Positions 35,823 to 44,468 of a stretch of DNA of 64,000 nucleotides are shown here, in pieces; within the stretch, counting starts at the first letter, position 1; every line of letters begins with the position of its first letter. This stretch comes from Azotobacter chroococcum. Lineage in GTDB: Bacteria > Pseudomonadota > Gammaproteobacteria > Pseudomonadales > Pseudomonadaceae. The translations under genes were made by a program, and so were the position numbers. The notes under the pieces were generated by a model. The model was given only the letters and a program-made list of their open reading frames with translations, had not been told where the DNA came from and ran no database searches. The stretch is taken from positions 1 through 64,000 of the forward strand of contig NZ_SMMU01000002.1 in NCBI RefSeq assembly GCF_004339665.1, given 5' to 3'.

Positions 35823-36780
35823 GGGAAGGCCTCCGTGCGCTCAAGTTGGTCAGGCCCATCAGCAGGGCGATACCGGCGACATGCAGGCGCAGCCAGTGCA
35901 ACAGCGCCAGGCGCGCCGCCAGCAGCGGGCGCTGCCGGGTGTAGCGGTGGCGCAGGCTGAGCAGGCCGGCCGGCAGCCAGCCCAGGGCGAAGGCGCCGAG
36001 GGCGGCAGCCGGCTGGCCGAGCAGCAGGCAGACCAGGGCCAGTGCGTCGAGCGCCCAGTGCCCGGCCGCCAGCAGCGGGAAGCGCAGCAGGCGCAGGCTG
36101 GCGCGCCCCTTGCGCAGCAGCTGGGCCTGGCTGCTCTGCCGCCAGAGTTCCTTGCCCAGCCATTCGCTCCAGCTGCCCTCGTAGCCCCAGTTCAGCACTG
36201 TCGGCCGCGGCAGGCTGAGCAGGCGCGCCCCGGCCTGGCCGAGGCGCAGGCCGAGGTCCTTGTCCTCGCCGCTGCGCAGGCGCTCGTCGAAGCCGCCGAC
36301 GCGCTCGAACCAGGCGCGCTCCAGGCACAGGTTGGCGGTCGGCAGCCAGTCCAGCAGCGCCGGCCGGTCGCGCTCGGCGGCCAGCCGCTGCAGCCAGGCG
36401 CGGGCGTACCAGGGCGCCTCGGGCGGCGCCTGGTGGACCAGGCCGAGCACGTCGGCGCGGTCCTCGGCGCGCACCGCGCACCAGGTGGTCAGCCAGTCCG
36501 CGGGCATCTCCATGTCGGCATCGAGAAAGGCCAGGCAGTCGCCGCTGGCCGCCGCGGCGCCACGGTTGCGCAGGGCGCCGATGCTCACCCCGGGGCAGTC
36601 CAGCACCTGCGCGCCGAGGCGCCGGGCCAGCGCCTGGCTGCCGTCGCGGGAGCCGTTGTCGGGGACGATCAGCTCGTATTCGAGGCCGGCCTGCTCGGCG
36701 GCGCGCCGCGCGGCTTCCAGGGTGCGGCCGAGGCGCTCGGCCTCGTCGAGAGTCGGCACGATGATCGAGATGCGCTTCAT
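35815..36780 (-). CDS. GT2 glycosyltransferase B
   Basis: A 321-residue GT2 enzyme with ISIIVPTLDEAERLG at the N-terminus, VPDNGSRDGS, FLDADMEMP (DxD), and RSGEDKDLGLRL as the catalytic-base region (GGFDERLRSGEDKD). Two or three hydrophobic helices follow. It overlaps the Wzy-like gene by 4 bp and belongs to the same operon. The acceptor and donor cannot be told from sequence. Confidence 0.85.
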   Translation of the reverse strand: MKRISIIVPTLDEAERLGRTLEAARRAAEQAGLEYELIVPDNGSRDGSQALARRLGAQVLDCPGVSIGALRNRGAAAASGDCLAFLDADMEMPADWLTTWCAVRAEDRADVLGLVHQAPPEAPWYARAWLQRLAAERDRPALLDWLPTANLCLERAWFERVGGFDERLRSGEDKDLGLRLGQAGARLLSLPRPTVLNWGYEGSWSEWLGKELWRQSSQAQLLRKGRASLRLLRFPLLAAGHWALDALALVCLLLGQPAAALGAFALGWLPAGLLSLRHRYTRQRPLLAARLALLHWLRLHVAGIALLMGLTNLSARRPSRG

Positions 36781-38171
36781 GGCCGTACCTCCGCGGCGTC
36801 GTCGTCCGCCTGCCGGCGCAGGAAGCTGGCGATCCCGAGCATCACCCAGAGGTACTTGTGGCTCGGTACGCTGAGGAAGAACAGGAAGCAGCCGAGCGCC
36901 AGGCAGGACAGGCCGAAGTGGGCGGCCAGCGCCGCCCGCTCGGGGTCGCCGCGGCTCAGCCAGTGGCGGCGGGCGAGCTGGCAGTTGCGCAGGCTGAGCA
37001 GGATCAGGCCGACGAACAGCAGGCCGCCGGGCACGCCGACCTCGCTGAACATGCCCAGGTAGGTGTTGTGCGCTTCGCGGAACAGTTCCACCGGCAGCCC
37101 CCGGATGGAGAAGGCGATGGCGTAGCCGGTCTTGGCGAACTCCAGGGGAAAGGTGCCGGGGCCACTGCCGAGCAGCGGGTGTTCGGCGATGATCTGGCTG
37201 CCCACCACCACGTAGGCGCTGCGCCGGGCCAGCGAGGTGTCGGCGTAGGCCTTGACCCCCGACTTCAGGCTGGCGAGGACCTCCAGGCGCTGGATGAAGC
37301 TGTCCGGCAGCAGCGCTGGGGCGAGCGGCACGGCGATCGCTGCGGCCAGGATCAGCCCGCCGAGGTGGTAGGTCAGCAGGTGTTTCAGGCGTGCGCGATA
37401 GTGCCAGGTGGCGATGGCTGCGGTGAGCAGCACCACCAGCAGGCCGGAGCGCGAGCCGGTGCGGCCGAGGCCGGCTAGCAGCAACAGCAGCGGCGCCAGC
37501 CAGAACAGCCGCTGCGGCCAGCGCGGCGCGCGCACCACCAGGAGCAGCGCCAGCGGAAGGGCGACGCTGATCAGCAGGGCGAAGTAGTTGGGGTCGGCGA
37601 GCAGGCCAATGGCGCGGCTGGCCGGCTGGGTGCTGGTGGAGAGCAGGGCGACCACGCAGGTGCTGGCCACCGACAGCACCAGCACGCGGGCCAGGGCCGG
37701 CAGGTCGAAGTCGCGGCCGAACAGCACGGTGAGGCTGAACAGCACCAGGCCGACGGCGAGCTGACGCAGCTGCTGCAGCGACAGGCCGAGGTGGCTGCTG
37801 AACGCCAGGCTGAGCAGGTACCAGGCCAGGAAGGCCAGCAGCAGCGGCCACAGGTTGCTGCGCAGGTGCTGCAGCGACAGTTGGCGCAGCAGCACCTGCA
37901 GGGCGGCGATGGCGATCAGCGCGAGGCCGAGCAGTTTGCTCAGGGTCAGACCGGCACCGTCGCTTCCGGCGGCGGCATCGGCGGCGGAGAACAGGCCTTC
38001 GAAGGGCACCAGGGCGAGCATCACCAGCAGGCCCCAGACCGGCTTGCGGTAGAGCACGGCGAGGGCGGCGAGGGCGGGAAACGCCAGCGGCGCCAGATAG
38101 GGCCAGGGGCTGGCCAGCAGGAGCAGGCAGGCCAGGCCGAGCAGCAGAGCCAGGGGTAGCGTCAGGACCAT
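36777..38171 (-). CDS. Wzy/O-antigen-ligase-like polysaccharide polymerase
   Basis: A 464-residue membrane protein with 10-12 helices and the large periplasmic loop of the Wzy_C/O-antigen ligase family: GSRSGLLVVLLTA before the loop, then HPLLGSGPGTFPLEF and EAHNTYLGMFSEVGVPGG with the conserved histidine. It probably joins repeat units in the periplasm. The ATG at 38171 lies 4 bp after the GT4 stop. Confidence 0.85.
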   Translation of the reverse strand: MVLTLPLALLLGLACLLLLASPWPYLAPLAFPALAALAVLYRKPVWGLLVMLALVPFEGLFSAADAAAGSDGAGLTLSKLLGLALIAIAALQVLLRQLSLQHLRSNLWPLLLAFLAWYLLSLAFSSHLGLSLQQLRQLAVGLVLFSLTVLFGRDFDLPALARVLVLSVASTCVVALLSTSTQPASRAIGLLADPNYFALLISVALPLALLLVVRAPRWPQRLFWLAPLLLLLAGLGRTGSRSGLLVVLLTAAIATWHYRARLKHLLTYHLGGLILAAAIAVPLAPALLPDSFIQRLEVLASLKSGVKAYADTSLARRSAYVVVGSQIIAEHPLLGSGPGTFPLEFAKTGYAIAFSIRGLPVELFREAHNTYLGMFSEVGVPGGLLFVGLILLSLRNCQLARRHWLSRGDPERAALAAHFGLSCLALGCFLFFLSVPSHKYLWVMLGIASFLRRQADDDAAEVRP

Positions 38172-38175
38172 TGCC

Positions 38176-39288
38176 TTACTCTCCGACTGCGTTGCGGTAC
38201 AGCTGCCGCCAGCGCTCGGTCTGGGCCGGCAGGTGGTAGTGGCGCAGCTGGGCGAGTCTGGCCTGTTCGGTCAGCGTCCGGCACAGCGTCTTGTCGAGCA
38301 GCAGGCGCGCCACCTGCCGGGCCAGTTCGTCGACCTCGCCGGGCGCGACGAGTAGGCCGGACGCCTCGTGGTCGAGCACGTCGGGAATGCCGCCCACGGC
38401 GAAGGCGGCCACCGGCACGCCGGCCTGCATGGCTTCCAGCAGGACCATCGGCGTACCCTCGGTGCGCGAGCTGATCACCAACACGTCGAGGGCGCGCAGC
38501 CAGGCCGGCAGGTCTTTCCGGTAGCCGGGCAGGAGGATGCGCCCGTGCAGGTCGGCGTCGTCGATGCTCTGCTGCAGGGCCTCCTGCTGCGGACCCTCGC
38601 CGAGCAGTACGGCGTGCAGGCGCGGATTGCGCCGGCACAGGGCGATGGCCAGCTCGACGAACAGATCCGGGCCCTTTTCCGCGCTGAGGCGGCCGACGAA
38701 GCCGATCAGCGGGGCCGGGGGGGCTGCCGGCGGCCGCAGGTAGGTGACCGCGGGGGCTGGCGGCAGGCCGTTGGGCAGCACGTGCAGCTTGCCGGCGCGC
38801 ACCCCGGCCTGGCGGTGCAGGCGGGCGATGCTGTCGGCCACGCAGACCACTGCGCGGACCTGCGCGGTGCGGCACAGGCGCAGGCTGAGCCAGGCGTAGA
38901 AGCGCTGCTTGCGGCTGCGCGGGGTGAAGCCGTGCTGGGTGACGATCAGCGGCAGGCCGAGACAGAGCGCGCTCAGCCAGCCGTAGACCAGGCCCTTGAA
39001 GCCGTGGCCGTTGAGCAGCGTTGGCCGAGCGTCCGACTGCCCCAGCTGGCGCAGCAGGCTGCCCAGGCCGGTGCAGCGGCTCAGCTCCACGCCGGCCTCG
39101 CGAAAGCGCTGGGCCAGCGGCTCGGGGCCGTCGAGCAGGAGCACCCGGTGCTGGCCGGGCGCGTACTGGCAGTGCTCGAGGAGCATCCGTTCGAGACCGT
39201 AGAAGCCGCCGCTGCTGAGCAGGTGGGCGATCCGCAGCGGCGCCTCCTTCTGACGGGTGCTCAGTCGCTGGCCCAGTGTCGAATCCAT
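38176..39288 (-). CDS. GT4 glycosyltransferase
   Basis: A 370-residue GT-B enzyme. The N-terminal domain has HLLSSGGFYGLERMLLEH (glycine loop) and the C-terminal domain has IGFVGRLSAEKGPDLFVE and the EX7E motif in SSRTEGTPMVLLEAMQAGVP. It uses a nucleotide sugar to extend the repeat unit at the cytosolic membrane face. ATG 39288 lies inside the 3' end of the Wzz-like gene (28-bp overlap), a sign of translational coupling. Confidence 0.87.
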   Translation of the reverse strand: MDSTLGQRLSTRQKEAPLRIAHLLSSGGFYGLERMLLEHCQYAPGQHRVLLLDGPEPLAQRFREAGVELSRCTGLGSLLRQLGQSDARPTLLNGHGFKGLVYGWLSALCLGLPLIVTQHGFTPRSRKQRFYAWLSLRLCRTAQVRAVVCVADSIARLHRQAGVRAGKLHVLPNGLPPAPAVTYLRPPAAPPAPLIGFVGRLSAEKGPDLFVELAIALCRRNPRLHAVLLGEGPQQEALQQSIDDADLHGRILLPGYRKDLPAWLRALDVLVISSRTEGTPMVLLEAMQAGVPVAAFAVGGIPDVLDHEASGLLVAPGEVDELARQVARLLLDKTLCRTLTEQARLAQLRHYHLPAQTERWRQLYRNAVGE

Positions 39289-40865
39289 GGCAGGCTCCCG
39301 GGTTTGTGCGGATTGGGCAGCGCGGTGGGCTGCGTGTCGTTGATGGTCATCAGCACGGGCAGGCCGAGCTGGTTCGGCAGCTGCTCGGGATGCTTGAAGC
39401 GATGGTCGAAGAACTCGCGGATGTAGCCGGCGGCAATCGCCAGCAGCAGGGCGGTGAGCAGGCCGAGGGGAATGATCTGCAGGGGCTGGGGAAAGCTCGC
39501 CGCGGTGGGCTCGAAGGGCCGGCTGAGGACCTTGGCGTTGGACTGGCCGCCGTCGAGCAGGGCGCGGCTGCGGCTTTCCTCGTAGCGCTGGGTGTAGGTG
39601 AAGAAGGCCTGGTGCAGGGCCTCGATCTCGGTGTTGAGCTGGCGCAGGCCGCCCTGCGCGTCCTGCAGTTCGCGAATCCGCGCCTGGTATTCCGTGATCC
39701 GGGTGGTCTTCTGGGCGATCACGCCGGAGAGGACCTCCAGCTCCTTCTGGCGCTCGCTGATGCGGTTGCCGATCACCTGGAGGAACTGCTGGCGGGTCCG
39801 GCTGATCTGCGCGTAGAGGTTTTGCATCGGCGCGCTGTTCGGGTTGTAGACGTCGGTTTCGGCGCCGTACTGGCCGATCTGCTCGATCAGCCGGTCGCCC
39901 AGCTGACGGATTTCGCGGTCTTCGAAGGACGCGTTGTTGAGGGTGTTGGCGAAGGTGTAGGGAAAGCCGTAATCGGTCAGCCTGGCCTTGCGTGCCATGG
40001 CCAGGCTGTTCTGCAGGTAGTCGACCCAGCGCTGGTTTTCCAGCAGGCGGTCGCGGTACTGGTTGAGGGCCTGCTCTTCCTGGTTGATGGCGTTGAGGCG
40101 GAAGGTGATCTCCTCCTCGGGATTGGCCGCGTTGACCCGTCCGAGCAGGGCCAGGCGCTGGCTCTCGAGATCGCCCAGCTGGTTCTGGTACTGGGCCTTC
40201 TTCTGCTCGTAGAAGGCTTCCGGCAGGTCGTTGGAGTGCAGGGCGTGACGGCGCATCAGGTAGGTGTCGAGCAGGCGGTTGACGAACAGGGTGCCGAGGG
40301 CCGGCTCGCCGGCCCGGTAGTGCACGGCGATGACGTTGGAGCCGGGCAGCGGGACGACCTCGAGGTCCTCCAGGGTGGCTAGGGTCAGCTCGTCCAGGCG
40401 GCTGTCGCGCACCGGTTCGGCGGCGAAGCCGAGGGCGGCGAGCAGCGGGTCGAGCAGCCGCTCGCGCAGGGGGTTGATCAGGTAGTCGCGCAGCGGGTTG
40501 AGCAGCACCTGCTTGAGCAGGCCGTCCTCCTCGGCGAAGTGGCCTTCCTGGCGCAGCGAGTCGAGGGTCGCCCGGACCAGCTCGGGCGAGCGCAGGATGC
40601 TGCTTTCGGTTTCCATGTCGGCCAGGGTCGGCGGCAGGAACTTGTCGGTTTCCTGCTGCAGGCTGGCGCTGTTGGGCTCGGTCTGCGCCACCTTCTTGGA
40701 TTGCACCAGGACTTCCGCACTGATGTCGTAGGTCGATCTGAGCAGGAGCGGCAACAGCAGGACGAGGGCGGCGAAGGCCAGGAACACCCGCTTGATCAGC
40801 CGGCGGTTGGCGTACAGCGTGTAGAGGAGCGGATAGAGCGGGTTTTCGTGTCTGAGGGTGTCCAT
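39261..40865 (-). CDS. Wzz/GumC-like chain-length determinant without kinase domain
   Basis: A 534-residue polysaccharide co-polymerase. A transmembrane helix near residues 26-46 and a second near 450-472 (LQIIPLGLLTALLLAIAAGYI) enclose a long periplasmic coiled-coil region. The N-terminal Wzz box and PLPGSNVIAVHYRAGEPALG are typical of the GumC/EpsF group. There is no cytosolic tyrosine-kinase domain; a separate P-loop protein is encoded two genes upstream, so kinase and copolymerase are split. It would control chain length together with Wza and Wzy. Confidence 0.87.
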   Translation of the reverse strand: MDTLRHENPLYPLLYTLYANRRLIKRVFLAFAALVLLLPLLLRSTYDISAEVLVQSKKVAQTEPNSASLQQETDKFLPPTLADMETESSILRSPELVRATLDSLRQEGHFAEEDGLLKQVLLNPLRDYLINPLRERLLDPLLAALGFAAEPVRDSRLDELTLATLEDLEVVPLPGSNVIAVHYRAGEPALGTLFVNRLLDTYLMRRHALHSNDLPEAFYEQKKAQYQNQLGDLESQRLALLGRVNAANPEEEITFRLNAINQEEQALNQYRDRLLENQRWVDYLQNSLAMARKARLTDYGFPYTFANTLNNASFEDREIRQLGDRLIEQIGQYGAETDVYNPNSAPMQNLYAQISRTRQQFLQVIGNRISERQKELEVLSGVIAQKTTRITEYQARIRELQDAQGGLRQLNTEIEALHQAFFTYTQRYEESRSRALLDGGQSNAKVLSRPFEPTAASFPQPLQIIPLGLLTALLLAIAAGYIREFFDHRFKHPEQLPNQLGLPVLMTINDTQPTALPNPHKPGSLPWIRHWASD

Positions 40866-40867
40866 CG

Positions 40868-41875
40868 CTAGTTGTCTCCATCATCCTTGTTGTCGACCTG
40901 ATAGGAGAAGCCGAAGTTGAAGCCGCTGAAGAGCATCACGTCGGCCAGCTGGCGCATGGTGTCGCCGGCGCTGGTCAGGCCGCTGCGCGGCACGAAGAGC
41001 AGGTCGTCCGGCTGCAGGTAGGCGACGCTGTCGGCGTCGTTGTCGAGCAGTTCCTCGAGGTCGTAGGTGCGCGATACCACCTGGTCGCCCCGGCGGTGCA
41101 GGACCAGCACCGAGTCGAGGTCGGCGGTGACCGGGTTGTGGCCGCGCGCCATGGTCAGCGCCTCGAGCACCGAGATCGGCCGGCGCACCGGATAGGCGCC
41201 GGGCTGGCCGACCTCGCCGAGCACGTAGATCTCGTTGGCGGCGGTGGCCTTGAGCAGCACGTCGACCTGGATCGGCCCGACCTCCTCGCGGTAGCGCTCG
41301 TTCAAGAGCTTCTCGAGCTCGTCTCGGCTCATGCCGCTCAGGCGGATGCTGCCGAGCATCGGGAAGGTGGCGCGGCCGTCGGCGCCGATGGTGATGTCCC
41401 GGCTCATCCCGCTGTTGGGGCTGAACAGGGTGTCGCGCAGGTGCTGCGCGCGGGTCTGCGCCTTGGCCACGGAGACGGTGATCAGCGGCGTGCGCAGGGT
41501 CTCCCGGTAGCGCTCGACCATCTGCGCCTGGGCTTCCTCGACGGTCAGCCCGGCGACCTTCAGGCTGCCGACGTATTCCAGGTTGACGGTGCCGTCGGGC
41601 ATCACCGTCTTGATGCCGGTCAGGCCCTTGGCGGTGGCGAACTGGATCTCCAACTGGTCGCCGGGCTGGATGCGATAGGCGTTGGGCGAGTCCATCTCGA
41701 TGTGGAAGATCACGTCGAGGACATCCTGCGGGCGCAGCACCTGGGTCACCGGGATCAGTTCGCTCTGCGTGGCCTGCTCCTCGGGGGCGGTGAGGATGTA
41801 GGCAGGGATCGAGCGCTGGCTGCTGCAGCCGGCCAGGGCCAGGAAGGCGAGCAGGGGGAGGATTGGTTTGTGCAT
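40868..41875 (-). CDS. Wza-like outer-membrane polysaccharide export lipoprotein
   Basis: A 335-residue lipoprotein: signal peptide with lipobox LALAGC, then the Poly_export domain (YRIQPGDQLEIQFATAKGLTG, VMPDGTVNLEYVGSLKVAGLT) and SLBB-type modules (IYVLGEVGQPGAYPV; SVAYLQPDDLLFVPRSG). It should form the outer-membrane channel of the export machine. ATG 41875 places the signal peptide at the N-terminus; the open frame upstream to 41929 is ignored. It is two bases from the Wzz-like gene. Confidence 0.9.
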   Translation of the reverse strand: MHKPILPLLAFLALAGCSSQRSIPAYILTAPEEQATQSELIPVTQVLRPQDVLDVIFHIEMDSPNAYRIQPGDQLEIQFATAKGLTGIKTVMPDGTVNLEYVGSLKVAGLTVEEAQAQMVERYRETLRTPLITVSVAKAQTRAQHLRDTLFSPNSGMSRDITIGADGRATFPMLGSIRLSGMSRDELEKLLNERYREEVGPIQVDVLLKATAANEIYVLGEVGQPGAYPVRRPISVLEALTMARGHNPVTADLDSVLVLHRRGDQVVSRTYDLEELLDNDADSVAYLQPDDLLFVPRSGLTSAGDTMRQLADVMLFSGFNFGFSYQVDNKDDGDN

Positions 41876-41907
41876 GGTGGCGTCCGTCCTGTGGGTGCGA
41901 TCCGTGA

Positions 41908-42579
41908 TCAGAGCAGCCTGTAGAGCCACTTCGGCATGTAGAACCGGCGGGCGTTGAATACGCTGCCGAGCAGCTTGGCGTTGGCCTGGCGCAGGCGCTG
42001 CACGGCGGCCTGAGCGACTTCCAGGCGGGTTTCCTCGGCGCGGACCACCAGCACCACGGCGTCGGCCATGGCCGCCAGGGTCAGGCCGCTGGTGCCGCTG
42101 TAGACGGCCTCGGCGTCGACCACCACGAAGCGGTAGCGGGAGGCCAGGCAGTCGAGCAGGTGCTGCAGGTCCTCGGCGGTGAAGCGGCCGGCCGCCGGCG
42201 AGGGCTGGCCGAGCGGCAGCAGGTCGAAGGGCAGTTCAGGGTGCTGCTGGATGCAGCGGCGCAGCTCGCCTTCGGGATTCTGGCTGTGCAGCAGCTCGAA
42301 CAGGCCCGGGTCGGCCGCCATGCCCAGGCGCGAGCTGAGGCCGGTGGCCGAGGGGCTGGCGTCGACCAGCAGCAGCTTGCCCTTGGCGGAGTGGGCCAGT
42401 TGCCGGGCCATGCTCAGGGCGCTGGTGGTGGTGCCGCAGCCGCTGGTCGGGGCGATCATCAGCAGGGTCCGGCAGTTCTGGTCGAGTAGCGTGGCTGCCA
42501 GGTTGACTTCGCTGGGACTGAGGACACGCTGGTCCTGCTCCAGCAGGAGCGTGGTTTGCTCGGAACGGAGCATGGTCAT
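41908..42579 (-). CDS. CpsD/BY-kinase-like P-loop protein with altered Walker A
   Basis: A 223-residue protein with the MinD/BY-kinase fold: IAPTSGCGTTTSAL as the P-loop, KLLLVDASPSATGLS as Walker A', and YRFVVVDAEAVYSGTSG as Walker B. The canonical lysine of GxGKT/S is replaced by threonine, and there is no dense C-terminal tyrosine cluster, only Y residues in RRFYMPKWLYRLL. It may be the split partner of the Wzz-like protein, but true kinase activity is doubtful. ATG 42579 follows AGGAG at 7 bp. Confidence 0.75.
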   Translation of the reverse strand: MTMLRSEQTTLLLEQDQRVLSPSEVNLAATLLDQNCRTLLMIAPTSGCGTTTSALSMARQLAHSAKGKLLLVDASPSATGLSSRLGMAADPGLFELLHSQNPEGELRRCIQQHPELPFDLLPLGQPSPAAGRFTAEDLQHLLDCLASRYRFVVVDAEAVYSGTSGLTLAAMADAVVLVVRAEETRLEVAQAAVQRLRQANAKLLGSVFNARRFYMPKWLYRLL

Positions 42580-42622
42580 GGGCTGACTCCTGAGGCGTGC
42601 ACGGCCTGAAGAAAGGGAAGGT

Positions 42623-43390
42623 TCAGCTGGCGCCATGGCCGTAGAACACTTCGAGGGGGGTTTTCAGGAGAATCCACAGGTCCAGCAGGGGACCCTGTCG
42701 GCGGATGTAGGTCATGTCGAGCTCGACCCGGTCGTCGAAGTCGACGTCGCTGCGCCCGGAGATCTGCCAGAGGCCGGTCATGCCGGGGTAGATGCTCAGC
42801 CGGCCGAGGTGGTGCAGGTGGTAGCGGCTGGCGTTGAACGAGGTAGGGCGCGGGCCGACCAGGCGCATCTCGCCACGCACCACGTTGATCAGGTTGGGCA
42901 GCTCGTCGAGACTGGTGCGGCGCAGCCACTGGCCGATCGGCGTCACCCGCGGGTCGGCGTCGATCTTGAAGTCGATGGCGTCGGGGCCGTGCTTGTTCAG
43001 GTGGCGCAGCGACTCCTTCAGGGCCTCGGCGTCGGCCACCATGCTGCGGAACTTGAACATGCCGAAGCGGCGCCCGCGAAAGCCGGTGCGCTGCTGGACG
43101 AACAGCACGGGGCCCGGGCTGCCCAGCCTGATCAGCAGGGCGATGCCGAGCAGCAGGGGGGAGAGCAGGAGCAGCAGGAGGAGGGCGGCGAGCGCCTCGC
43201 TGACGCGCTTGGTGCGGGACAGGGTCCAGGGGCGGCCGCCCTGGCGTCCGCTGAGCCAGCCGCAGTTGTGGACCCAGAGGGCGTTCTCGATCTTTTCGCG
43301 CTGCGAGGGATCGGTGCGTTTTTCCTTGAGGCGGTACTGGCTATCCTTGGCGAAGCTGGGTTGTTGGAACGAGTTTCCCGGGGCATTCAT
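42623..43390 (-). CDS. Initiating phosphoglycosyl transferase (bacterial sugar transferase family)
   Basis: A 255-residue monotopic phosphoglycosyl transferase. A single hydrophobic helix (ALAALLLLLLLSPLLLGIALLI) precedes the catalytic domain with FKFRSM, TSLDELPNLINVVRGEM, LVGPRP and YPGMTGLWQISGR. It moves a sugar-1-phosphate to undecaprenyl phosphate, starting repeat-unit synthesis. It lacks the large N-terminal region of WcaJ, so it is the short PssY/PglC-like form with an 80-residue extension. It overlaps the epimerase 3' end by 50 bp. Confidence 0.88.
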   Translation of the reverse strand: MNAPGNSFQQPSFAKDSQYRLKEKRTDPSQREKIENALWVHNCGWLSGRQGGRPWTLSRTKRVSEALAALLLLLLLSPLLLGIALLIRLGSPGPVLFVQQRTGFRGRRFGMFKFRSMVADAEALKESLRHLNKHGPDAIDFKIDADPRVTPIGQWLRRTSLDELPNLINVVRGEMRLVGPRPTSFNASRYHLHHLGRLSIYPGMTGLWQISGRSDVDFDDRVELDMTYIRRQGPLLDLWILLKTPLEVFYGHGAS

Positions 43391-44468
43391 TGCGCATTAC
43401 CTCATGCGGCAGATCCCCGGCCATGGCAGCGGATGAGAGCGCCGCGGCATCGGGACTGCCGATCCTGTAGTAGTGGCAAAACCAGGATACGAAGCGGGCG
43501 AGGCCTTCTTCGAGACTGACCTGGGGCTGAAAGCCGGTGTCCCGTTGCAATTCCGAGACGTCGGCATAAGTGTCGAGCACGTCCCCGGGCTGCAAAGGCA
43601 GCAATTCTCGTTGGGCCTTGCGGCCCAGATGCCTTTCCAAGGTGTCAATGTAGTCGGTGAGGGCGATCGGTCGATGCCCGCCGATGTTGTACAGGCGCCA
43701 CGGCGCCATGCTGCTTTCCGCGCGGGGCCGTTCGCGGTCCCAGTGCGGATCGGGCTGGGGCGGCTGCGCCAGCAGCCGCACCAGCCCTTCGATGATGTCG
43801 TCGATGTAGGTGAAGTCGCGCCGGTGCTGGCCATGGTTGAACAGGCGCAGCGGCCGCCCCTCGACGATGGCCTGGGCGAACTGGATCGGCGACATGTCCG
43901 GCCGGCCCCAGGGGCCGTAGACGGTGAAGAAGCGCAGGCCGGTGGCGGGAATGCCGAACAGGTGGCTGTAGCTGTGGGCCATCAGCTCGTTGGCCTTCTT
44001 GCTCGCAGCGTACAGTGACAGGGGGTGGTCGACGTTGTCCTGCACCGAATAGGGGGTGTGCTGGTTGGCGCCGTACACCGAGCTGGACGAAGCGTAGATC
44101 AGGTGCTGCACCGGCTGCTGGCGGCAGCCTTCGAGGATGTTCAGGAAGCCTGCCAGGTTGCTCTGCACGTAGTCCTGCGGATGGCTCAGCGAGTGGCGCA
44201 CGCCGGCCTGGGCGGCCAGGTGGACCACCACTTCCGGGCGCTGGCTGGCGAACAGGTCGGCGATGCCGGCGGCATCGCCGAGATCCAGCCGCCGCAGCGG
44301 AAAGTCGCCGGCCTCCTGGCATACCCAGCGCACCCGGTCCTCCTTCAGGGCCGGGGCGTAGTAGTCGTTGAAGTTGTCCAGGCCGATGACCTCATGGCCG
44401 TCGAGCAGCAGCCGGCGCACGCAGTGGGCGCCGATGAAGCCGGCCGCGCCGGTGACCAGGACCTTCAT
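43341..44468 (-). CDS. NAD-dependent UDP-glucuronate 4-epimerase-like enzyme
   Basis: A 375-residue short-chain dehydrogenase/epimerase. VTGAAGFIGAHC is the NAD-binding loop, YGANQHTPYS plus YAASKKANE gives the YxxxK catalytic pair, and RFFTVYGPWGRPDM is the typical UDP-glucuronate epimerase block. With the dehydrogenase just upstream it probably makes UDP-galacturonate. The last ~50 bp overlap the next gene, and the C-terminal ~30 residues extend past the usual family end. It overlaps the dehydrogenase by 4 bp. Confidence 0.87.
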   Translation of the reverse strand: MKVLVTGAAGFIGAHCVRRLLLDGHEVIGLDNFNDYYAPALKEDRVRWVCQEAGDFPLRRLDLGDAAGIADLFASQRPEVVVHLAAQAGVRHSLSHPQDYVQSNLAGFLNILEGCRQQPVQHLIYASSSSVYGANQHTPYSVQDNVDHPLSLYAASKKANELMAHSYSHLFGIPATGLRFFTVYGPWGRPDMSPIQFAQAIVEGRPLRLFNHGQHRRDFTYIDDIIEGLVRLLAQPPQPDPHWDRERPRAESSMAPWRLYNIGGHRPIALTDYIDTLERHLGRKAQRELLPLQPGDVLDTYADVSELQRDTGFQPQVSLEEGLARFVSWFCHYYRIGSPDAAALSSAAMAGDLPHEVMRNECPGKLVPTTQLRQG

